NCBI RefSeq assembly: GCF_037975245.1
Contig: NC_092564.1
Span: forward strand, 4,243,484-4,307,483
DNA from: Apostichopus japonicus
Lineage: Eukaryota; Echinodermata; Holothuroidea; Aspidochirotida; Stichopodidae
Direction of reading: 5' to 3'
Length of the DNA stretch: 64,000 nucleotides
Shown: positions 11,540-22,300 of the stretch, piece by piece
Layout of the letters: every line of letters starts with the position of its first letter
Numbering within the stretch: position 1 is the stretch's first letter
The notes under the pieces: generated by a model
The model's input: only the letters and a program-made list of their open reading frames with translations
Told to the model about the DNA's origin: nothing
Database searches by the model: none
Translations under genes and position numbers: made by a program

Positions 11540-13600
11540 CCAAAGGTGCTTGAACCAATTTCATATGTACTGGTAGTTTTTGGTAGAGGTCAAACGTCAT
11601 AAGGGTACACAGTGATCAAATCAGAACAAATATTGTAGATACGATACCTCAGAAAGAGCCATACTACATACTATATGCAGTGCACCTCACTCATAACAAG
11701 AATAGTTTACTTTGGTTGGATCAAAGGTCAATAGGGGTCACCAGGTCATGTTGTGTTAGCAAACTAATGATAGGTTTAACAGTCAACCATTGTGAGAAAA
11801 TGAGGTATTTATGAAAGAAATCAAGCATTCCATCACTATAAACATCAAATGCTGAAAATCGTTTGGACAAAGGTCACCTGATCTTTGTATGCATCTCCCA
11901 TCGGAGTTTATCCATCAAAAATTATAATTTTATGAGAGGAGAAAGATGGTCATTTGTTTTTTGCTTTCCATTTTTCAGACCAGATTTAATCGGCAAGGAA
12001 TCACAGGATGTGTTTTCTTACATTTATTACACCAGTAATGGTATGTGAATCTATTTTTCTCCTCCTTCCTCTGCAGACAATGAACTGGAAGCTGCCCTTC
12101 CCAAGGAAGTCACTGAAGAAATGAAGAAATTCAGCAATTAAATCACTATTGGACACATCCTTGCTTTGGTGACAGGGGCAGGTCGACCTCCTGCAGGAGG
12201 TTTCAAACCAAAACCCAAAATCACATTTGTCCATGACCCTCACAAGGTCTTGCCAGCTGCACAAACTTGTTCAAATGAGCTCATTTTGTTTGTTAGCGAT
12301 GACAACACCAGGTCTACTTTCAGCACTGTGTAGTCTACTCTTGGAAGTGTACTTAATACTGTCAAAACTTTTATGCCATTTGTATTTTGTTTTTATTATA
12401 ATGGTAACGTTGTGGTCATGTTTACATCTATACATAAGTGTGCGTGTGTTTGTGATGCCTATGCTACAAGCAAGATATCTCAAGAAGGACTCTTGGGCTG
12501 ATCACATATTTAGTAAAATGGTGTACATCTCTAACAACAAAGTCCTATTGTTTTGGTGTAGGTCATTTGGGTTCAACTTGTAGGAGTGAAATTGTGATCC
12601 TTGTAAACACAATACATCAATAAATGTAGCTCATTAGATAGACCTTATTTTTTAAGCAAAGGTGAACATTTTGAACAAGGAGCTTGTTGATTTTGGTTGG
12701 TTGAAAATCATAACCTTGGCATACATGACGGTGTGTGTGTGCGTTTGTGACTCCCAGCTAGTTATTCGGTATATCATGAAGGGAAGGTTTGGCAGATCTC
12801 ATATTTGGTGAGTAGTTGTACCATATTGAGTAGAAGATTCCTATTGTTATTGGTAGAGGTCAAAGGTCTGTTGGAGTCATCAGAGGTCAAATTGTTAAAA
12901 CCTTGTGAACATGACATCTCGATGTTGGAAGCTTTGGCAGATCTCGTACTTGGTATGAAGGTGTATAATATTGAAATATTGAGTAAGAGAAGCCTATTGA
13001 TTTTGGTGGAGGATATTTCTAAGAAGGGAATCTTTGACATATTTTGGTTTGTAGATGTACCATAAAATTAAAGGAGCCTAATATTGCTTTGGTTGAGGTC
13101 AAATGGTCATTTGAAATCAACATAAACCAAACATTTACTTCACTCCCCTCTTACCTGTTGCTCTACGCTATCCCTCCTTCATAAACAAAATATCGCAAGG
13201 GAAGCTTGGACAGATTGCATATTTGGTATGTAATTGTACCACACTGAGTACAAGAAGCCTAACGTTTGAATTCACTAGAACATTTGAGAACACCAGATTC
13301 ATGAAGAAAACTGCTCATGTTACATCATCGAAACCAAAATGCATTTTTGCATTTTGGTTTATGGAGGTCAAAGGTCGTTTGTGGTCAACGGGGTTCAAAA
13401 TATTGTAATATCATAAACACAATAGCTAAAAAAAATGGAACATTGATCATTTCTCGTATTTGCGATGTAGGTGGCAATGACATTGAGAACAAGAAGTCTG
13501 CAGTTTTTGGTGTAGCCATGTCAAAGGTCATTTGGGAGAAACAGAGATCATGTTGTAGAAACATAATAAACATGATATATCAACAAGGAATGCTACGAAT
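11540..13600. repeat. Degenerate tandem repeat rich in AGGTCA half-sites
   Basis: Successive diverged copies of a unit of roughly 170 bp, recognisable by AAGAAGCCTATTG-like, GGTNGAGGTCAAAGGTC-like, TTGTAAACA-like and CAGATCTCATATTTGGTATG-like blocks in the same order. Clear copies lie near 12780-12960, 12960-13090, 13200-13390 and 13490-13600. A related stretch occurs at 29930-30420. Short open frames over this region are by-products of the repeat. Confidence 0.6.
11979..12333 (+). pseudogene. HECT C-lobe-like exon pair, interrupted
   Basis: Two exons (11979-12040 and 12077-12333) join in phase across a 36-bp intron with GTATGT and TCTGCAG borders. After the join the frame reads LEAALPKEVTEEMKKF, then TAA at 12139-12141, then continues open with TGAGRPPAGGF, KPKITFVHDP and LPAAQTCSNEL. 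The order T-G-x-R-x-P-x-G-G-F, a basic strand, then L-P-x-A-x-T-C-x-N matches the end of HECT E3 ligase C-lobes, where the T-C cysteine carries ubiquitin. The internal stop and very short intron argue for a decayed copy. Family assignment is by memory of motifs only. Confidence 0.45.
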
Positions 13601-14388
13601 TAAACTATGATACATACTTTAAAATATGCTGTCATGTTCAATCAGTTCTAATTCTTCCAGTTAAAAAAACATAAGTTGGTCTGCAGAGCCCAAACGAAGA
13701 GGAATTTGCATATTAGAACCACTTGATATGTGCATCATCATGCTCATGTGCTATTTCAGCCTTACTAATTTGTCCCTTCACAAGTGCCACTGATGAAAGG
13801 TAAACAATTGTATAAAACAGATCGGTTGTTATCAGCCACAAAGGGGATCTTACTATTTACACCATCATTAAAAATCTTCCTCCGTCAATTTGAGTGAAAT
13901 GTTTGGCATGCAAACAAACTGACTCATCAAAAGACCTGATTATACAGAAAGTAGAAAACAATTGTATTACTCAGAATTTTGGTTAATTTGTCTTGCAGAG
14001 TGATCAAAATGTGGTTATTTTTGTAAGCTATATTTCACATCTTATTTCTGAAGCTAAATCTCATGTGATTTATCGTTTAGGTAATGTGCATATTTTTTTC
14101 TTTCTGTCCATAAAAAAATTTATCAGGGATTTTCTACTTTTATACCAAAAAATTGTGGGTTTTGCAATACTCCAAGTGTAAATAAAGAGAGCCCTGCAAC
14201 GGAGCAAATTGTAAGCCACTCTTGCCACTTCATGTAAAGGTTGCAACCTTTATACATCATGTAAGTCTTTCCATTACTCAATCAATGAACTATATTTTTG
14301 CTTCGTATTTACTAATGTTCTTTACTCTTTTAGTCTGTGCTATCTGAAACATTCTTTCCAATAATTATGAGAACTTTGGAGGTAACAT

Positions 14389-14462
14389 ATCTTAGGACAT
14401 TGTACCCATCTTAGGACATTGTACCTATCTTAGGACATTGTACCTATCATAGGATATTGTGC
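14389..14462. repeat. 19-bp minisatellite
   Basis: Nearly four direct copies of ATCTTAGGACATTGTACCT, the last one degenerate (CATAGGATATTGTGCTT). Confidence 0.9.
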
Positions 14463-14499
14463 TTAAAATAGTGTTAACACATACACACACTGAGCAGCT

Positions 14500-15960
14500 T
14501 GACTGCACACTTTTGTTAGCAAATCATACTAAGACCTGACCTCATGTCATCACCTATTATCAAATCAATTTCATTCCAGTATCATCATACCATTTTTGAA
14601 GAAATCTTATGGTTGCTTGTTTATTCCAATTTGAAGATTTAATGTTTGAACCTGTTATCTAATTAATATTTATGAGATGAGCACTAAAATTAAAAGGGTT
14701 TATCTACTGACTATGCATGGAACTCCACCAGGCATGGTAATGAATGATCAGTACATTGTTGAATAATTCCACATACAAAAGTTTGCTAGCAAAAGCCCTG
14801 CCTATCCTTTCATATTCATGATATCAATTGCAACACCCGTGGGCTGTCTCAATACAATCATTGCAAGTTTAAAGAAATCTCAGCTTATGGTGGATGACTA
14901 GTGCTTGAAATTTGATGGTTGTAACATTTGACCCTCCATTATATAACTAACATTCTACCCTGTGACCTTGTGACTATGGGTTCATGATATGAGACCAAAA
15001 TGAATAGGGTTCATTTACTGACTATGGACCACTCATACACCAAGTATGGTTATGATAAATAATTCCCTTTGTGTTATCCTGTTCACAAACTTTTGTTATG
15101 TTGTGGCGCAGCCAAACGGGAGAGGGATGGAATGGGTAAGCCTGTCGGTAAAGATCGGTGACAACAATAAAGGCGACACTCTGATATTAACGTTACCGTC
15201 TTCTTTTTATTTAGTAAGGGAGGAAAAAACAGCCTCAACTCAACGAGATCATTTAAGTATCCGATCCAGAGTATCGGATGACAGCGGCCTACTAGTATTG
15301 AATGTTCGAGTACACAGAACCAAACATCTTATCCTCCAAATCTTATTCCATACCATACTGCAATACCTTCTCTTTGACTTCTGTTCAGATATTTTCACTT
15401 TACTTCGTTTGTTTATTTGGAAACCCACGTTTGGAATGGCTTGGCCGGATGCACCATGCTAGCGTGACTTCCATTCAGCGTAGTGATACAGTTCGCATCA
15501 CTACCAGCAAACATACGGAACCTAATTATTTAATGTGCATGTATACAATGCCGTTACCACATTAACTGCGGTACGATACTATCATGTAGGGTGAAGAGGG
15601 TGTCCAGCAATTGGTCAAAAGTGTTAACCCCTTGAGAATATAGAAGTACTACCAAGCTCTGAATATTCAAAACTTTCACCTCACTACAGCTACTAAAAAA
15701 ATGCTAGCCCCACCTACTCTTTAGTGTGCATGATATCAATTGCAACTGTCATCAGCAAGTGCAGTCTTCCAATAACAACATTGCACTTCAACTGTCATAG
15801 TTGATGAGTTACTACAATTTGAAAATTTAACATTTGACTTAGTGACCCTAATTAATACTACTGATATGAGCACCAAAATCAATAGGGTTCATCTGCTGAC
15901 TGAGGTCTACCCACCAACCAAGTATATGATTATGATTATTATCAATCATTCCCTTCTTGA
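14500..15960. repeat. Three diverged copies of a ~270-bp repeat
   Basis: Copies near 14510-14760, 14800-15060 and 15700-15950 share an ordered set of blocks: CATGATATCAATTGCAAC, ATGAGCACCAAAAT, AGGGTTCATCTACTGACT and ACCAAGTATGGTTATGAT. The second and third copies are separated by about 640 bp (15060-15700) unlike the repeat, which looks like inserted sequence. Confidence 0.6.
15046..15570 (+). other. Open frame of unknown nature within a repeat
   Basis: A 138-codon open frame (15046-15462) and an overlapping frame to 15565 lie in sequence interrupting the neighbouring repeat copies. It is less AT-biased than its surroundings and includes a GMEWVSLSVKIGD and RSRVSDDSGLLVLNVR-like stretch. 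I do not recognise it; it may be a fragment of an inserted element. Function cannot be assigned. Confidence 0.25.
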
Positions 15961-16126
15961 ATTATAATGCATGCAAGGCAAAGTGTTACACACACGCACA
16001 TGCCAAAGTAAATACATAAGTTAGTTCCTTCGCTTTGAGTAAGGAATCCAAAACAAGTGTGAATGCAACCTGCCCCAAGCATAGCACATGAAAGTGGGAG
16101 TTATTCTGCATGAGGAAAAAATAAAA

Positions 16127-16357
16127 TTATTGCTGCTCTAAAATAGAATGCAGATATTGTACAACTGCATTAAAGTAGCTCAATTTTTCAGTATCATTAG
16201 CAAAAGTTTTATTTTGGACATCAAAGTCCTGGCATAGTTGCTGTTCTCCTTCTTCACTCAACAAGTTGTTGTCTGGAATATTTACAATGTTGGCATTTTC
16301 ATCTTCTATGTCATTACCATCATTCAGTGGTTCAATACCATAGCGCTCTAGGTCTTC
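16127..16357 (-). CDS. Integrase gene terminal exon
   Basis: Acceptor TTTCTTTTTACAG, open for 76 codons to TAA. Encodes [16 protein letters not shown], then an acidic stretch and YLHSILEQQ at the C terminus. It is not preceded by a methionine and so is easily overlooked as an open frame; phase and position after the previous exon support it. Confidence 0.8.
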   Translation of the reverse strand, partial: EDLERYGIEPLNDGNDIEDENANIVNIPDNNLLSEEGEQQLCQDFDVQNKTFANDTEKLSYFNAVVQYLHSILEQQ

Positions 16358-19300
16358 CTGTAAAAAGAAAACAATATGTGAGACACATGCAAGGATGCAT
16401 ATTCACCTAATATACTTGCATATCATCCCATTTACTACTCCCCAAACTCATTCATTTCTGTGTGAACTATATTGTTCTCTTAGTTCTTGCTTTTAAACGT
16501 TAAACCCTAATTTCTTCATGTTATCTCACTAGACTTCTTTGTGTTCTGGTGTGTCTAACCTTATTGAACCTAAACACCTTTTTCTCATCAGTCTTTGATA
16601 CATGCCTTCGGCAAGTAATCAATAATTTTGACCTGTTGTTACATAAATGTTAAAAGAATGTCAAAAAAGAGAAAAAGATAAAAAGAAAGAAAGTGAACTC
16701 ACGTCATGAATGATATCAATTGGGTGACCACTGCAAGCACCATCAACCCAAAGCTGCATTGGACTCTTGTTACCAGCAGTTCTGATTTTATGGTGTGAAT
16801 ATGACTCACAGAATACATCGAGAGCTTTCTGTATGAGTGGCTTGAACACATACTGAAGAGAATACATGTGCAACTCATCATCTATGTTGAGTACATTGGA
16901 CTCTTCCATATCTTTAAATTGCCTGTAGAAAACGGTGAGGCATGACTGAAAATACAAGAATTGAACGAACTGTTGAAATTTTATGACAACAGTTTCATTG
17001 CTCTCCGTGCAGAGAGCATTAACAGCAATGACAGTGATCTTCTGTAATAGAATCTCTAAAGCATAGCCCATTTTATATGAATTTTTTTGGGCGCTTTTGG
17101 TTGATTGTTATCACAACCTTGTGTATGTATTTATACACCTTACAACCGCATGAGGTACTGAATTGAAAATTGGTAGTTCAATGGGGAGTACCCTTTGTTA
17201 AGCCCATTAAATGGGCTAGAGTTACCAATGGGGCTTGAGTTGGGGGAGGGGGATTTGTTTGATGGTGTGTGCATGGCCAAAAAAGTGTGTCACTCCTAGA
17301 TGGTAAGTGACATAAAGTTCAAACTCAATTGGTGGGTAGGTGAGTATTTACTGTGATCTAGTGTCCTCATGATATGTGACATCACAGGTCAGAAAGGAAA
17401 ACCACACTTTTGGCAACACCCCCATGTTAGAGTGTGAAAGTTACTTCCAAGTAACATATATGCCCATGTAAGAAGGGCAAAATAAAAACAAAGTAATAAC
17501 TAAGGTTCTATGTCATAGATCCAATTAGCAAAAAAAAAATGCAAACAAGTTTATCATAAACTTGTCATAAACAAGTACACCCAATGAACTTCAAACTTGG
17601 TGGGTGTATGCAGTTCATATTTTGCCAATGTAACCTACGCTATGATGTTATAGGTCAAAGGTCAAGCATGCACAGAATATCATACTTTTGAACATATCCC
17701 CATGTCAGAGAGATACTAGCTTTTACATGTATATGAGTACAAGAACTATCCCTTTTCTTTAACCATAATGCATATTCAGTGCAAATACGAATAGTAGCAG
17801 ACCACTATGTACTGAGTTTAAGTCAACTTCATACAGTGGAAATAAGAGTTGTGTATGTAACTTCATTTAAGACAGTGCTGTGCTTTAGTAATAATCTGTG
17901 AGAAAATTTCTGCAAGCAAGAACTTTATGAAGGAGTATGTTTATGTTAATCAGAGTCATTGGTGGAATTTTGTGCAACAAAAAGGAACACGAAAGGGCCC
18001 AAAACCACAGTGGAAGTTGGAACATTACCAGGAAAGGTCAAACACATGGTTATAATACACATAATGTATGCTGTACTATCTTTCAGGTGGGATGATGCCA
18101 CATATTTGCCTACCTGAAATACATCCCGCCACAATCTCTCAATTCGTTGGTTGTGCACGCTTCTCCCTGCAATAAACGAGCCTCTCCCGGCACCTCTCAT
18201 CGGATGGTTCAACATATACTCGCAAACTTTTACATTTTCACCTCCTCTGTCCGATCGAACTCGCGAGGGAAGACCAAATGCTTCAACAGCACCACGGAAC
18301 GCTTTCAATACAGTGTCTGCTCTATTATTGGTGGAGCATACCAGGTAAACAGGCAGTCTACTGAAACCATCAATCCCTCCATGTACGACAAATCTCCATC
18401 TAAATTTGAAAGAAATTTTACACCAGTTAAGACCATTGACATTTTTGTGATTAAATATTATATGTGCCTCAAAATTATTACCGCACTGCATGAACCTTGA
18501 TGCACCTACTGTAATCCCTAAGATATACATGCTTCATATTCTTGGCACATGTTAACAGGCTTTCTTTGGCATAACGCCCTTACAGCCCTCTTTAAACCAG
18601 AATTTGGTATCACTTAAATCTTCCCAACTTTAACATTCTAATCACAACTTTGAAATATGTTTAGATGGCTTCACATTTTGGTAGATAGTTCACATAGCTT
18701 TTATCATCCATGTTGCATCATTCAGTTTGCAAATGAGACCATCTTCCATTTTTCCCTTTTATTTTGCACTATACTGGGAACATTAATGTGTCAAACCATC
18801 AAGACAAGTCAAAATCAATACAAGTCAAAATCTCATAAGAGCAGCTTTCAATAGACACGGGTACACAACTCGATCCAGAAATTAAAATAATCATATTTAT
18901 GCCGGCCCACACTAATATGAAGGTATGACGATATCACAGTGCTATACCTTTTTCACAAAAGAAACATGCACTGAGGTACCAGAGTCACTTCCGCGTTTGG
19001 TGATGACTACACGGCAGTTTGGCAGTACTTTGGGTATAGGTGACCCAAAGCCTGAAAACTGTCCTTGTTGGAGCCCATATCATAAATTAAAGAGGTTGCC
19101 AGGCACCAGAAAAGTTTGAAATTGCAATGGTTGGCCAAATTCCAAGAACTCTTTAATTACCATATTACTATTCTACCCATGGGCGTCAGCAGGTTTCAGA
19201 AAATTACAAGGACACTATACTATCTAAGAGGAGCGCCACCATTGCTTGGCCCGTAGCGTACCAGAAAATGTTGGGTACATAAAACCCCCTAGATCGCAGG

Positions 19301-22300
19301 AGAAGGCCTTCCTGAGTCGTTTTTAGTTACATCAGAACCAGATCTGTGAGGAGAAATTTTGTCTCACAAAACTAAATTCCGACAGAAAGTACTGGTAGAA
19401 AGATGCCGTTCTGACACCAAGGGAGACGAATTACACAGCGTCCATCTCAAACGAAATATTGAAAAAGTGGCGCCGTCACCTACGGGATGAGTGGAGTGGT
19501 ATATATAATACATGCATGTAGGTGCGAGACGTCAGTTGTTATGTGCCCAGGTACTTTAATAATCAGAAAAAGGCACCGCCCGCAGAGCGTATGTAGCACC
19601 TAGCCGGCACTAAACAATAAAGATCTACCATATCCGGCGAATACATGTAGCCTTAATTACTTAACCCCTACACCCCTATTCGTCCGTCCAGTCCAAGGGA
19701 CTGGAGGTAGTGATATGAACATAGTAACTCATCACCATCTACCTGTATGGCTTACCTAATCCTTTGGAACCCATACAAACAACATATGTGCAAGATTCAA
19801 TACACTTTCGAATGGTCTCCACCCCCCCCCCCCCGAACGAATTAAATGGGCAGATTTAGGATACTGGGAGAATGGGAGATAAATGACGTTGCAAGTGATA
19901 GATAGCAGGGGCCCAGGGAGTCCAGATTTCTTGACCTTAAAAAATGGGAAAGGATATGTCACTGGGTCACTCGGTGCTTGTCCCAACACCCAACTTAGGA
20001 GGATTCACCGCATTGTCAGAAGTTCCCAAAAATCGGTATACGACTGTCTGATGATCTGATGAACACTTCTGCGATTCTCTGTGGACTCAACGCTGCCAGC
20101 CTATCGCAATGCACATGGCAGATCATGAGATGATTAAGGCGCTGCTGTGTCATGGTGCAACGGAGCCAGGTCTTCATGCGTCGAAGAGCACTGAATGAAC
20201 GTTCGGCTGTGCACGAGCTTGCTGGGGAGATGAGCAGGAGTGTAGCAACCGCTCAACCTGGGGGAACATTCGCCGGACCTCTGGAACCATGTCCTTGAAG
20301 ATTGTCTGGTATTCCTGGATTGATGACCGCAAAACTGCTTTAGGAAAAAGCTCAGTTCTTGCTCCAGGGACGCTGACAGTTCAGGGTACCTACTGACTAT
20401 CTGTGGCTGGAACGATTCAGTAAGCAGTAATGAACTCAAGTCCCTGTAATCTGTGAGATCGCTTGAGGAGAAGTAGTCTCTCACATTGGAGGTTGCACTG
20501 TCGATAACCCTTAAGAAATCCACTCGGTATACTTCTTCCACTGAGTTGGTAGTGTGCCCAGGGTCAGCGCTATCTTCGTATCTGGTTGGGGTCTTGCGCT
20601 TCCGTGGGAGGGCCACTGGTTCTAGATCATACTGTTGTCGCTTCTGTTCTGCAGCGGCAAACATTTCCTCGAATTTGCGGTGATCTCGGAGTGACTGGAG
20701 ACTTCCTATTGTCACCTCTGCTGCAGCAGGCATCCCAAAAACTGTCACCTTTGATCCTTGGAGAGCCCTGTTAAAGTTCTCCAGACACTGGAGGATGGGG
20801 ATCGATGAGACCAAGCCAAGGACACATTTCCCCGACGAGAAGCACTTGTAGAGACCGCTAGCCCGAGATGCGGTATTTGTCCCCAATTCGTGAGCTGCTT
20901 CCTGGAGGGCATCGAGCACATCCGAGTAATTCTCCAAGACAGACTTCTATGCTGGACAACGGGTTAGCCAACGTGTAGGGCATATTGGCTTCAGTCGCGT
21001 AGGTGAGGGGCTATCAGCATCATCTGCATGTAGATCCAAGTGCAGGTGCTGGAACTTTCCGGAGCTGTTATAGAGGTTTCCAAGTTCTTGTACATGATCC
21101 AGAGCATCACGTATGTACGGAGCGTTCTGTATGGCTTTGGCGGTGATGAGATTGGTTACGTGGGCTCCACAGTGAACATACATGGCCAGCGGTTGGACTT
21201 TCTTCATCTCTGCCTGGCATCCTTTGTACTTTCCTGACATATTGCTTGCTCCATCATAAGTTTGTGCCCTAAGATGCTGAATGGGCAGTTGAAGCCGTAT
21301 TATGGCATCTTGTAGCATCTTGCATATTGAAAGGCCAGTTGTCGAAGCAACTTGGTAGAGACCCAGTAAGTCTTCATGAACATCGAATGAATCATCAACA
21401 TAGCGAACACATGCAGCTTCTTGTTCGTTCCCTTGAATGTCCTGTGTTCCATCGGTGATGATCCCAAACTGTGTTGACAACCGATTAATTTCATTGCAGA
21501 CATCTCTGAGTACGGCATGGGCCATCGTCTGCAATATCTCATTCTGTACCTTAGCTGATGAGAATGAGACTTTCCTACTCAGACATCTCTTGAGGTTTTC
21601 ATCATCCTCAGCTGCTTTGCGAAATTACCGCATGAGACGTCCGATCCACGAATTGCAAGACCCTGCTCGGATAAGAATTTCAGTGACGTGATTATTTTTA
21701 CAATTGCTTCACGTGCACATCGTTGATTCTCTAGGAGCAAATCTGAGAGCTGGGTACTGATGCCCCTGGGTTGTCTGCTTGATGTCAAGTTCTCAGATGA
21801 TAGCCTGTGAGCATTGGACTTTTCATGATTACGGAATTTTTCTATCCCTTTGTTCCAGTTTTTGAACCCTGTTTTCACAAAGGTGTCTTCTGCACAACGT
21901 GCCAGTTGTGAGAGATTCTGTTGTGAGGCATGAACACATGTGTGGTATAGTACTCCACCAATGCTCTCATCAAAATGAAGCCATGGGCATTCACTGAACC
22001 ATCGTAGTTGGAATTTAAGAGTCCGGTTGGCAAGCTTCTGTACCGGGATGCAATTGGCAGGAGGTTGAAAGGGTTCATCTGGAAAATCGTGATGTTCACC
22101 ATTGTCACTTTGACTTTTCAGAATCAGAGAGTTGTCCTCTGCAGGCTCCGCAGCCTCCGCTTCTGGTGAACTTGAGGCTCCACCTGTCGCTGATGAAGTT
22201 GATGGAGCAGATGGACTAATAGAATCACTCTGATGTCTGGAAAAGTATTTTCTGAAATCCATTCTGTGAGGAAAAAGAACACCATAAAGTCCACAACTGG

